Assembly (NCBI RefSeq): GCF_000220835.1 | Contig: NZ_GL985606.1 | Coordinates: forward strand, 2,306,841-2,355,429 | Length of the DNA stretch: 48,589 nucleotides | Reading direction: 5' to 3' | DNA from: Actinomyces sp. oral taxon 448 str. F0400 | GTDB taxonomy: Bacteria; Actinomycetota; Actinomycetes; Actinomycetales; Actinomycetaceae | Shown here: in pieces, positions 28,715 to 36,256 of the stretch | Layout: each line of letters begins with the position of its first letter | How positions within the stretch are numbered: the stretch's first letter is position 1 | Notes under the pieces: model-generated | Databases searched by the model: none | What the model was told of the DNA's origin: nothing | What the model saw: only the letters and a program-made list of their open reading frames with translations | Made by a program: the position numbers and the translations under genes

Positions 28715-29494
28715 TCAGATCTCGTGCACCGCCACGGCCAGGCCCGCCTCCCGCAGCTCGGCGAGAACGGAGGGGTCGATGTCGTTCGTCGTGAGAAGAA
28801 GATCGAGGTCCGCCAGCTCGCCGAACCAGTAGGCGTGCGTCCGCGAGATCTTGCGCGGTGCCGTTGGCAGGAGAGCCCGCGCCGAGGACGTCATGATGGC
28901 GCGCTTGACGGCGGCGTCATCGGATTCGACGACTGTGAGTCCGTCCGCCACCGAGACCGAGCAGGTCGATAGCACCGCCACATCGGCCCGGAAGCGGCGC
29001 ACGGCGTCAACCGCCTCGGTGGAGAACAGGGAGAGCGACTCGGGGTCGACGAGCCCGCCGGCCACCGTGACCGTCGCGCCCGGAACGGACGCGAGCGCGG
29101 TGGCGGCCCCCAGCGACAGGCACAGCGCCCTGATGGCACGCCCGGCGAGCTCCTCGGCGACCAGCTCGCAGGTGGTGCCGGAGTCGACGATGACGCTCTC
29201 GCCGTCCTCGACCATGGCGGCGGTCGCCCGGGCCAGAACGCGCTTGGCCTCGACGTCCTCATCCCGGCGCAGAGCCACGGGTCGCAGAGAGCCGCGCCGG
29301 GGCGCCCGCAGCGCACCGCCGTGAACGCGGACGACCCGCCCGTCGCGCGCGAGCTCCGCCAGGTCTCTGCGCACCGTGATGACCGAGACCCCCGTGAGGC
29401 GGGAGAGCGCGTTGACGCTCAGCACCTCCGTGGGGCTGAGCGACCGAAGGATCGCCCGACGGCGCTCCCGGGGCGCGGTAGCCATTGCCGACAT
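28715..29494 (-). CDS. DeoR-family transcriptional regulator
   Basis: A 259-residue sugar-type regulator: N-terminal DeoR helix-turn-helix (about 3-55: RRRAILRSL...VSVITVRRDLAELARDGRVVRVHGGAL) and a C-terminal sugar-phosphate sensing domain (IVDSGTTCELVAEEL, ADVAVLSTCSVSVADGLT). I prefer the ATG at 29494, which has GGAGG five bases before it, over the GTG eight codons upstream. It is divergent from a glyoxalase-fold gene, with TGATCA-type repeats between them. The effector is not predictable. Confidence 0.92.
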   Translation of the reverse strand: MSAMATAPRERRRAILRSLSPTEVLSVNALSRLTGVSVITVRRDLAELARDGRVVRVHGGALRAPRRGSLRPVALRRDEDVEAKRVLARATAAMVEDGESVIVDSGTTCELVAEELAGRAIRALCLSLGAATALASVPGATVTVAGGLVDPESLSLFSTEAVDAVRRFRADVAVLSTCSVSVADGLTVVESDDAAVKRAIMTSSARALLPTAPRKISRTHAYWFGELADLDLLLTTNDIDPSVLAELREAGLAVAVHEI

Positions 29495-29539
29495 CACTGC
29501 CTCCGATCCCGACGGCACTGCGATCGTTTCTCCCGAGAA

Positions 29540-29565
29540 TGATCAATGACAGTGATCAAATGATC
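29540..29565. promoter_or_regulatory. TGATCA repeat cluster, candidate DeoR operator
   Basis: TGATCA at 29540-29545 and at 29553-29558, plus TGATC at 29561-29565, in an A+T-rich stretch just upstream of the deoR start. Repeated sites of this kind fit autoregulation by a DeoR protein. Confidence 0.5.
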
Positions 29566-29605
29566 TCATACCTTTGATGTCAACGGAAACCTCTCAGGGT
29601 GACCG

Positions 29606-29640
29606 TTGCAAACACAACACTCACGGCATTCGATCGAATG
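29606..29640 (+). promoter_or_regulatory. Promoter and palindrome upstream of the glyoxalase-fold gene
   Basis: CATTCGATCGAATG at 29627-29640 is a perfect 14-bp palindrome. TTGCAA at 29606-29611 and TTCGAT at 29629-29634 are 17 bases apart and would place the -10 inside the palindrome. The resulting leader of about 37 bases carries GAAGGAGA. Confidence 0.45.
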
Positions 29641-29677
29641 ATCGGAGAGCTGCGAACGAAGGACGAAGGAGACTGAC

Positions 29678-30118
29678 ATGCCGCACATCGACCACGCCGC
29701 CATCTGGGTCGCCGACCTCGACGACGCCCGCGACTTCTATTCCCACTGGTTCAACGGACACGCCAACGGCCTGTACGAGAACCCCCGAACCGGTCTGCGC
29801 ACTCACATCCTCCAGTTCACCGACGGACCGTGGGAGGAGCGGCGCACCCGCCTGGAGCTCATGAGCCGACCCGACATCACCGCACTCGCCGAGCGCACCG
29901 GCCTGGGCTGGGCGCACGTATCCTTCTGCCTGCCCGGCCGCGAGGACGTCGACCGGCTCACGGCGGACATGGCCGAGGCGGGCGTGCGGATCATCGACGG
30001 GCCTCGCGAGACTGGTGACGGATACTACGAGGCCGCCATCCTCGATCCGGAGGGCAACCGCATCGAGCTCCTCGCCGCGGACTACTCCGACGACGTCGCC
30101 CTCCGCCCGTCCCACTGA
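29678..30118 (+). CDS. VOC/glyoxalase-superfamily protein
   Basis: A 146-residue single-repeat-pair vicinal oxygen chelate protein. The four metal-ligand positions of glyoxalase-like enzymes are present: His6 (DHAAIWV), Glu60 (RLELMS), His80 (WAHVSF) and Glu130 (NRIELL). It opens HIDHAAIWVADLDDARDFY, typical for lyases and dioxygenases of the superfamily. The exact reaction is unknown. Likely regulated by the divergent DeoR protein, which suggests a sugar-derived or reactive carbonyl substrate (inference). Confidence 0.88.
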   Translation: MPHIDHAAIWVADLDDARDFYSHWFNGHANGLYENPRTGLRTHILQFTDGPWEERRTRLELMSRPDITALAERTGLGWAHVSFCLPGREDVDRLTADMAEAGVRIIDGPRETGDGYYEAAILDPEGNRIELLAADYSDDVALRPSH

Positions 30119-30143
30119 TGACCTCGCCGATCGCCCCCGCTGA

Positions 30144-30175
30144 GGCGGTGCCGAGAGCCAGCCTCCGGCACCGCC
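30144..30175. terminator. Hairpin between convergent glyoxalase-fold and fumC genes
   Basis: GGCGGTGCCG at 30144-30153 pairs perfectly with CGGCACCGCC at 30166-30175 across a 12-base loop, between the two stop codons. No U tract. Confidence 0.5.
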
Positions 30176-30246
30176 GGCGGAGAGAATCGTTCAGGCCGGC
30201 GATACCGCCCGCCCAGCGCTTCCGCCCACGGCGCCGCCTCGCCGCA

Positions 30247-31674
30247 TCACTCCTCGGCGGCGGAGGGGCGGGTCATGTCGGCGGGGACCACCCAGGCGTC
30301 GAACTCCTCGGCGGTGACGAAGCCGAGCTCGAGAGCGGACTCACGCAGAGACAGCCCCTTGCGGTGGGCGTTCTTGGCGATCGTGGAGGCCTTGTCATAG
30401 CCGATGTGGCGGTTGAGAGCCGTGACCTGCATGAGGTTGGTCTCGAGATTGTGCTCAATGCGCTCGCGGTTGGGCTCGATGCCGTAGGCGCAATGAGTGT
30501 CGAAAGACACGCACGCGTCCCCCAGCAGCTGGATGGACTCCAGGACGCACCAGGCCATCACCGGTTTGAAGACATTGAGCTGGAAGTTGCCCTGGCTTCC
30601 GGCGAAACCGACGGTCGCATCGTTGCCGAAGACCTTGGTGGCCACCATGGTCATCGCCTCGCACTGGGTGGGGTTGACCTTGCCCGGCATGATCGAACTT
30701 CCGGGTTCGTTCTCGGGGATGAGGAGCTCGCCGATGCCGTTGCGGGGGCCGGAGGCGTACCAGCGCACGTCGTTGGCGATCTTCATCAGGGCATCGCCGA
30801 GGACCCGCAGAGCCCCGGAGACCTGGACGAGGGCGTCATGGGCGCTGAGCGCGGCGAAGAGGTTGTCGGCCTGTCTGAAGGCGATACCGGTCTCCTCGCT
30901 GATCTTCGCCGCGGCCAGCGCGCCGAACCTCGGATGGGCGTTCAGGCCCGTGCCCACGGCCGTGCCGCCGATGGCGAGCTCACGGGCGCAGGTGTCGGCG
31001 TGACGAATGCCGTCGAGGGCGAAGTCGATCTGGGCGACCCACCCGGAGATGACCTGGCCCAGGCGGATCGGGGTGGCGTCCTGCAGGTGAGTGCGGCCGA
31101 CCATGACGACATCGTCGTACTCCCCGGCCTTGGCGTCCAGCGTGTTGCGCAGCTGCTCCACCCGCGGGTACATCGCGGCCAGCTCGCTGACGACGGCGAT
31201 GTGCATGGCCGTGGGGAAGGTGTCGTTGGAGGACTGGCCTCGGTTGACATGGTCGTTGGGGTGGACGGGCGTCTTGGAGCCCATCCGGCCGCCAGCCAGC
31301 TCGATGGCGCGGTTGGAGATGACCTCGTTGGCGTTCATGTTGGACTGGGTGCCCGAGCCGGTCTGGAAGACCACCAGTGGGAAGTGCGAGTCGAGTTCGC
31401 CGGAGATGACCTCGTCGCCAGCCCTGACGATGAGGTCGGCGACGTCGCGGGGCAGCTCACCGAGCTCCGCGTTGGCCAGGGCGGCCGACTTCTTGAGCAC
31501 GCCCAGGGCCCTGATGAGCGGGTGGGACAGAACGAAAGTTTCGCGGCCGATGTCGAAGTTATGCAGGCTTCGTTCGGTCTGGGCGCCCCAGTAGCGGTCG
31601 GAGGCGACCTCGATGGTGCCCATGGAGTCGGACTCGGTGCGCGTCGGTGCACTGGTGCTCTTATCAGATGCCAT
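30247..31674 (-). CDS. fumC: Class II fumarate hydratase
   Basis: Converts fumarate and malate in the TCA cycle. The 475-residue protein contains the family signature [10 protein letters not shown] at 325-334, the active-site loop with its serine, the catalytic His196 in [10 protein letters not shown], and [15 protein letters not shown]. Class II (iron-independent) fumarase. It stands alone, with TAGCCT six bases before the ATG and no Shine-Dalgarno sequence, so it is probably leaderless. The malic enzyme at the left end uses its product, but the two are far apart. Confidence 0.96.
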   Translation of the reverse strand: MASDKSTSAPTRTESDSMGTIEVASDRYWGAQTERSLHNFDIGRETFVLSHPLIRALGVLKKSAALANAELGELPRDVADLIVRAGDEVISGELDSHFPLVVFQTGSGTQSNMNANEVISNRAIELAGGRMGSKTPVHPNDHVNRGQSSNDTFPTAMHIAVVSELAAMYPRVEQLRNTLDAKAGEYDDVVMVGRTHLQDATPIRLGQVISGWVAQIDFALDGIRHADTCARELAIGGTAVGTGLNAHPRFGALAAAKISEETGIAFRQADNLFAALSAHDALVQVSGALRVLGDALMKIANDVRWYASGPRNGIGELLIPENEPGSSIMPGKVNPTQCEAMTMVATKVFGNDATVGFAGSQGNFQLNVFKPVMAWCVLESIQLLGDACVSFDTHCAYGIEPNRERIEHNLETNLMQVTALNRHIGYDKASTIAKNAHRKGLSLRESALELGFVTAEEFDAWVVPADMTRPSAAEE

Positions 31675-31680
31675 GGGCCC

Positions 31681-31686
31681 AGGCTA
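31681..31686 (-). promoter_or_regulatory. -10 hexamer of fumC (leaderless)
   Basis: TAGCCT on the minus strand, six bases before the ATG; the intervening GGGCCC is no ribosome binding site. Confidence 0.5.
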
Positions 31687-31885
31687 ACGAAGAGCGTCAC
31701 AACGCATGCGAAGATCGGCGCGGCACGTCGACGCGGGCACCTCGCCGTGAGCGGGGCCCTCGGCGCCGCGGTCCGGATTCGACGTCGGCAAGCGGGTCCA
31801 CCGACCGTGACCCGTCCGAAGCCGGAGCCCGCGCCCCGCTCGTCATCGCGCGGGGCGTTCGCCCGGGAGAATCGGGGTGCGCCGG

Positions 31886-31891
31886 TAGGCT
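31886..31891 (+). promoter_or_regulatory. -10 hexamer of the gene at 31898 (leaderless)
   Basis: TAGGCT six bases before the ATG; no Shine-Dalgarno sequence between them. Confidence 0.45.
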
Positions 31892-31897
31892 TCTCCC

Positions 31898-32449
31898 ATG
31901 GAGGCGAGTGAGACCGGCGGGAGCCCCGGGCCCGTCGACGACGTTCCCGGCGGTCCGGGCTGGGTCGTCGACGGGGCGACGCTGCTCCCCCGGATCACGG
32001 ACCTGGCATCCTTCAGGGCGGCCGGCGCCAAGGATCCTCTGCTGGAGGCCATCGAATTACTGTGGCTCGGCGACCCCGTCGCGGCTCGCGCGCAGCTGCG
32101 GGGCCGCGAGAAGTCGACGCGAGTGCTGGTCTTCCTGGCCGATTGCGACCGGGCGATGGGCTGGTACGAGGCCTCCCGGATCCGTTACGAAACGCTGCTG
32201 CGCGAACACGAGGGCGATGGGTGGGAGCCCGTTCTGCACGACCACCTGGGCAAGGTGCTTCTTCAGGCCGGAGACCCCGGGGCCGCCCTGAGACAGTTCG
32301 TGACGTCCCTGAATCTGCGTCGGGCCTCGGGCGCCTCCGCAGGCCTTCTCGCCTTCAGCGCGCAGGCCGTCGAGTACACCGTTCGACTCCTGCGAGCACC
32401 CCGGCGAGCCGCGCACCGACCGCCGTCGGCGCAGAACCGGAGGTCATGA
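31898..32449 (+). CDS. Hypothetical protein with tetratricopeptide-like helices
   Basis: A 183-residue soluble protein of unknown function. The first 40 residues are acidic and Gly/Pro-rich. The rest forms repeated helix pairs with TPR-like spacing, for example the stretch around LGDPVAARAQLRG, MGWYEASRIRYETLLREH and LLQAGDPGAALRQFVTSLNLR. A protein-binding role would fit TPR repeats. The last 25 residues are basic and disordered. It converges on an oxidoreductase gene and is divergent from fumC. The codon pattern and the promoter hexamer support it as real. Confidence 0.7.
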   Translation: MEASETGGSPGPVDDVPGGPGWVVDGATLLPRITDLASFRAAGAKDPLLEAIELLWLGDPVAARAQLRGREKSTRVLVFLADCDRAMGWYEASRIRYETLLREHEGDGWEPVLHDHLGKVLLQAGDPGAALRQFVTSLNLRRASGASAGLLAFSAQAVEYTVRLLRAPRRAAHRPPSAQNRRS

Positions 32450-32546
32450 GCGGATCCTCCCCTGACGGCGCGCCGAGCGAGCGGGAGCGGAGGGGACGCG
32501 GGCGGGCGGCACTCGCTCCGCAGGTCCGGTGCGCCCGCGAGCCATC

Positions 32547-33527
32547 TCAGAACGTGATGACCGTCTTGCCCGTGGTCCCGCCCGCCAGGAGGTCCGCGAG
32601 CGCCGAGCGCGCCTCCTCCAGCGAAACCCGGCGGGTGACGTCGACGCGGACTCGGTCAGAGGCTACCAGGGTCAGGGCCCTGTGCAGGTCGGCGCCGACC
32701 GCCTCGGGATTGGCCGCGGCGAGGGCCCCGAGGTTGAAGCCGGACGCGGTGGTCGCGGTGAGCCACAAACCCAGGGAGTCGATATCGACCGCCGGTGCGC
32801 CGGAGGCGTTGCCTACGCGCAGCAGCGTCCCGAACTGCGCCAGATGCCGTGCCGCCATCCGTGTCGCCTCCCCGCCGACGGGGTCGACGACGACATCCCA
32901 CGCGTGCTCGGGCACCCGGTCGAGGTCATCGCGCAAGTAGACGTCGTCGTAGCCGAGGGCCGCGGCGCAACGGGCCTTGGCCTGCGATCCCACGACCGCC
33001 CCAGTGCGCGAGGCGCCCAGGAGTCGAGCGACCTGGCCGAATTGCGAACCGAGCCCGCCAGCGCCGGCGTGGACGAGCACCGCTGCGTCCGACAGTGCGT
33101 CCACCCGTGCGAGCGCGCTTACAGCGGTCGTCGTATTCGTGCAGGTCGCCGCCGCCGTCGCCGCGCTCAGGCCCGGCGGCAGCGGGACGACCAGGCGCGA
33201 GTCGACGATCACCTCCTGGGAGAAACCGCCGCCAGGCATGGTCAGCGCCGCCACCGAGTCGCCCCGGCTCACCGTACCGACCCCCTCACCGACACCGGTC
33301 ACCGTCCCCACAACCTCCAGCCCGGGGATGAAGGGAAGTTCGACCCGACCGAAGCCAGTGGAGAAGAGGGCATCGATGAATCCCATCCCGGCATGAGAGA
33401 CCCCGATGCGGACCTGCCCGGACGAGGGCTCACGGCGGGGCCGTTCGAGGATCTTCATGGCCGTGGGGCCGTCGTAGCCGACGACGGCGAGTGCGAGCGG
33501 TGAGGACTGTTCAGCTGATCTGCTCAT
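32547..33527 (-). CDS. Zinc-free MDR-family oxidoreductase (quinone reductase-like)
   Basis: A 326-residue NADPH-dependent reductase. The GroES-like domain includes PFIPGLEVVGTVTGVGEGV, and the Rossmann fold starts near residue 145 with VHAGAGGLGSQFGQVARLLGA. No catalytic-zinc ligands. The start is the ATG at 33527; 20 upstream codons lack similarity. The gene is divergent from a merR gene, and its promoter has the 19-base spacer and central dyad typical of MerR activation. It is therefore very probably the target of that regulator. The likely role is detoxification of an electrophile or quinone (inference). Confidence 0.9.
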   Translation of the reverse strand: MSRSAEQSSPLALAVVGYDGPTAMKILERPRREPSSGQVRIGVSHAGMGFIDALFSTGFGRVELPFIPGLEVVGTVTGVGEGVGTVSRGDSVAALTMPGGGFSQEVIVDSRLVVPLPPGLSAATAAATCTNTTTAVSALARVDALSDAAVLVHAGAGGLGSQFGQVARLLGASRTGAVVGSQAKARCAAALGYDDVYLRDDLDRVPEHAWDVVVDPVGGEATRMAARHLAQFGTLLRVGNASGAPAVDIDSLGLWLTATTASGFNLGALAAANPEAVGADLHRALTLVASDRVRVDVTRRVSLEEARSALADLLAGGTTGKTVITF

Positions 33528-33534
33528 GATCGTC

Positions 33535-33565
33535 AGGCTATGAGCTGGAGCCCGCTCCATCTCAA
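33535..33565 (-). promoter_or_regulatory. MerR-type promoter of the oxidoreductase gene
   Basis: On the minus strand the -35 TTGAGA (33565-33560) and -10 TAGCCT (33540-33535) are 19 bases apart, the over-long spacing used by MerR-family activators. A dyad with 10-base arms and one mismatch (GAGCTGGAGC, CC, GCTCCATCTC; 33542-33563) fills the spacer. The -10 ends seven bases before the ATG, so the message is leaderless. Confidence 0.7.
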
Positions 33566-33606
33566 GCCCGTCCCGTCCCGCACTCATGCGGCTGGCGCAT
33601 CCGTTC

Positions 33607-33637
33607 CTCAGCTGGAGTGCGCTCCGGGGCCTACAGT
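33607..33637 (+). promoter_or_regulatory. Second MerR-type promoter, for merR itself
   Basis: TACAGT at 33632-33637 lies six bases before the merR ATG. Nineteen bases upstream is CTCAGC (a poor -35), and the spacer holds GGAGTGCGCTCC at 33614-33625, which shares TGGAG and GCTCC with the dyad of the divergent promoter. This suggests autoregulation. Confidence 0.5.
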
Positions 33638-33643
33638 GGGGGG

Positions 33644-34087
33644 ATGAACAGCCATGAGACCGACTGGATCGGCATCGCTGAGATGGCGCGACGCTCCGGC
33701 CTCTCGGTCGATACGCTCCGCTGGTACGAGCGGGAAGGATTGATCCCGGCGGTCGACCGCGGGCCGAATGGACGTCGACGGTTCTCCCGCGCGCAGCAGT
33801 CGGTGATCCTCCTGCTGGCGATGCTGCGCGATACGCAGATGCCGACCTCCGAGATGAAGCGCTTCGTCGCCCTCATGGATGAGGGGGCTGCCAGCCATGG
33901 ACGCCGCATCGAGCTTCTCGAGCGTCACCGACGGCGTCTGACCGAACGCCGCGCCGCGATCGACGCTGCGGATGGGGCGCTGGCCGACAAGACGGATCAC
34001 TATCGCGCACTCATCGCCCAAGGTAGGGACTGCGCTGGCGCGCCGGTGTCGGACGCCGTCCGGAGGCGGCAGTCGGCGACGTCCTGA
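33644..34087 (+). CDS. MerR-family transcriptional regulator
   Basis: A 147-residue regulator. The N-terminal MerR helix-turn-helix reads IGIAEMARRSGLSVDTLRWYEREGLI, followed by the RRFSRAQQ wing and a long dimerisation coiled coil (about 75-125). The C-terminus has a single cysteine in ALIAQGRDC. There is no metal-binding cysteine cluster, so it is more like regulators of aldehyde or electrophile stress than metal sensors. Start ATG 33644. It is divergent from the quinone reductase-like gene it presumably controls. Confidence 0.92.
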   Translation: MNSHETDWIGIAEMARRSGLSVDTLRWYEREGLIPAVDRGPNGRRRFSRAQQSVILLLAMLRDTQMPTSEMKRFVALMDEGAASHGRRIELLERHRRRLTERRAAIDAADGALADKTDHYRALIAQGRDCAGAPVSDAVRRRQSATS

Positions 34088-34137
34088 ACCGAATCGCGCC
34101 GCTCACCGCCGCGTGCATCAATGAGTCGCCGACGCGC

Positions 34138-35907
34138 TCACCGCAGCGCAGGGCCGATATCCGCCCAGGCCTCCGACCACGTCAGATAGAAGGCGCCGAT
34201 CCTGTTGCTGATCAGCCCGACCAGGAACATGGTCAGGACGCATGTCCCCACCAGGAGCCCCGCCCGGGCCGCCACGCGGGCCGCGGTTGTCCACCGGGCC
34301 GAAGGAGCCGGGCCGTCCCCGCCGCCATCGTGGCCGTCAGTGTCACCGGCGCCGCCGGCCTCATCCGCGCTGTCGCCCTCCCCGCTGCGGGCGACGGTCC
34401 CGCTCTCGCCGTTTTGAACAGCCCGCGGGGTCGGCTGGGACAGGCAGGCCAGGAGCAGCGCTATCGTCGCCAGGGAGAGCATCATGATGATGCCGGTTCC
34501 CCTGATCTGGGTGAAGGAGCGCGCCAGGCGGTGCATCATCCCGTTGCTCCCTGACTCCCCGGCGCTCGTCCCTGCGGCGTCGGGTGCCGGGCCGGCGCCC
34601 GACGAGTCGTCGGCCGTCGGCGTAGCGGTCGGCGTCGGCGTGGGCGCGGCCGTGGGCGGGGCGGCCCCGTTCGGGTTGACTCCCGAGCGTTGCGACCACC
34701 ACGTGAGGAACACGGGCGTCTGCTCCTTCCACAGGGCCCACGAGTGCCCTCCGCTGACCGGCCGGTCGACCTCAACAGTGTCATCGCCCTCGACGGCGGG
34801 GGGCAGGTTGGTGATCGATCCCTGGTCCAAGGGATCGTCCTGAGCCCCCAGAAGCCACAGGTTGATCGGCTCGTGCGGCTGGTTGTCCACCAGCGTGCTC
34901 AAAGTGTTCTGCTTGCGGAGCTCGGGAGTGGACAGTCCTCCGACATCGGGAACGTCGTACCCGGACATGGAGATCGCTGAGGAGTAGACGTCCGAGCGCA
35001 TGATCGTGGTCCACACCGCGCAGTAGCCGCCGGAGGAGACTCCGCCCAGCGCCCACCCTTCGCGGTCGGTACGGGCCCCGGAGAACGTGGCCTGAACCAT
35101 CTTCGGCACGTCCTCCTGGATCCAGGTTCCCACTTTGGCCCGTCCGACGACATCGGCGCAATCAGGTGCGGAACGCTGCGTCGCATCGGCGTTGAGCGAG
35201 GGGACGACGATGATCGTCGGCGGTAGGCGACCGTCGTCGATGGCGGCCTGCACCTGGGCGCCGAGATCCAGGCTCGAGACCATGCCGTCGGCCGCGCCGG
35301 GCACCCCGTGCAGGAAAACCAGGACGTTGTACGACTTCCCGTCGGTGGGCGAGTACCCCCGCGGGGTCCAGAACCACACGTCGTCGGTGATGTCGCTGGC
35401 CGGGCCGTGGAAGGTCGTCTTGTAGGTATTGTCCTCCTCCGTCGTCTGCTCCAGGGAGGCGACATAGGCCGGATCAGGCGTGGACGGAGCGTCGGTCTGC
35501 GGAGCCTCGTCGCCCTCCCCCCCATCTGCGGCGCTCGGGGTGGTCACCGGTGCGAGCCGGGTGGGGCCGGAGGCGTGGTCGGGGCCCGTAGCCAGCTGGG
35601 CGACCTGCCCGATCGTCGTGGCGAAACGCAGCGACATATTGATCTTCGTGGCCGCCAGCCCGGTGACCAAGAGCTGGCAGACCAGGACCGCGGGCAACGC
35701 CGCCACGAAGAACCGGCGACGCCGTCGAAAGCGTCCTCTCCGCTGGTCCACGTGCTCGGCCGCATGCGTTCGACGCCGACGACTCGCAAGCCGAGTCAGC
35801 AGGAGGACCGTCGCCGCCAGAGCGATGAGGGTGACGACTACGAACCCGGCGAAGAAGCTCGTGGAGACGACGCTCACATCAGAAAGAGAGGACACCGAAC
35901 CATCCAA
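34138..35907 (-). CDS. Membrane-anchored esterase D-type alpha/beta hydrolase
   Basis: A 589-residue protein. Two N-terminal membrane segments (about 16-38 and 67-87) precede a hydrolase domain of the putative-esterase family (about 150-405). The nucleophile is Ser291 in GGVSSGG, the acid is likely Asp357 or Asp358 in GAQDDP, and the base is His388 in SGGHSW. A Pro/Thr/Ala-rich linker with TPTPTATPT follows, then two further membrane helices (about 473-492 and 553-575). The catalytic domain is probably extracytoplasmic (inference), as in related actinobacterial esterases and mycolyltransferase-fold enzymes. The C-terminal helix pair is unusual. The start at 35907 has only a weak ribosome binding site. 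Substrate unknown. Confidence 0.85.
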   Translation of the reverse strand: MDGSVSSLSDVSVVSTSFFAGFVVVTLIALAATVLLLTRLASRRRRTHAAEHVDQRRGRFRRRRRFFVAALPAVLVCQLLVTGLAATKINMSLRFATTIGQVAQLATGPDHASGPTRLAPVTTPSAADGGEGDEAPQTDAPSTPDPAYVASLEQTTEEDNTYKTTFHGPASDITDDVWFWTPRGYSPTDGKSYNVLVFLHGVPGAADGMVSSLDLGAQVQAAIDDGRLPPTIIVVPSLNADATQRSAPDCADVVGRAKVGTWIQEDVPKMVQATFSGARTDREGWALGGVSSGGYCAVWTTIMRSDVYSSAISMSGYDVPDVGGLSTPELRKQNTLSTLVDNQPHEPINLWLLGAQDDPLDQGSITNLPPAVEGDDTVEVDRPVSGGHSWALWKEQTPVFLTWWSQRSGVNPNGAAPPTAAPTPTPTATPTADDSSGAGPAPDAAGTSAGESGSNGMMHRLARSFTQIRGTGIIMMLSLATIALLLACLSQPTPRAVQNGESGTVARSGEGDSADEAGGAGDTDGHDGGGDGPAPSARWTTAARVAARAGLLVGTCVLTMFLVGLISNRIGAFYLTWSEAWADIGPALR

Positions 35908-35977
35908 AAAGTCTGAGACGCATGAAGAGAGTGCCAGCGGAGATCCGCACCGCGCGGTGGCGCTAGCTCGAGCACTG

Positions 35978-36007
35978 AAAAGCCTCGGTCCCTGGCGGGA
36001 CCGAGGC
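35978..36007 (-). terminator. Intrinsic terminator of the tRNA-fMet gene
   Basis: On the minus strand an 11-bp perfect stem (GCCTCGGTCCC with GGGACCGAGGC, 35982-35992 and 35997-36007), a four-base loop and then four U residues. It starts 23 bases after the tRNA 3' end. This is the only textbook rho-independent terminator seen in the window. Confidence 0.85.
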
Positions 36008-36030
36008 CTCGTGCCTATCGCGGCGTCTCG

Positions 36031-36104
36031 TAGCGGGGGCAGGATTCGAACCTGCGACCTCCGGGTTATGAGCCCGGCGAGCTACCGAACTGCTCCACCC
36101 CGCG
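36031..36104 (-). tRNA. Initiator tRNA-Met (anticodon CAT)
   Basis: Read on the minus strand, a 74-base cloverleaf folds with acceptor CGCGGGG, a D arm with AGTTCGGTAGCTC, an anticodon loop CTCATAA, and a T arm GGTTCGAATCC. Two initiator features are visible: an unpaired first position (C1 opposite T72) and three G-C pairs in the anticodon stem (GGG/CCC). The CCA end is not encoded. It is transcribed alone and ends at the terminator beside it. Confidence 0.95.
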
Positions 36105-36224
36105 GCGGCAAGACCCACCCTAGTCGTCGTCCGTCCCCGAACTCAAACCGCATCCGCGTGCCCTTGCTCACCCGCATCCACCGGTACGCCGCATGCCGAG
36201 CACGTCTCAGCCTCGGGTCAGCCC

Positions 36225-36256
36225 GATCGGCCCGGCCCGGCCCAGTCGGGCCGATC
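36225..36256 (-). terminator. Hairpin overlapping the stop codon of the UPF0182 gene
   Basis: GATCGGCCCG at 36225-36234 pairs perfectly with CGGGCCGATC at 36247-36256 across 12 bases. The right arm includes two bases of the stop codon. No U tract. Confidence 0.45.
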
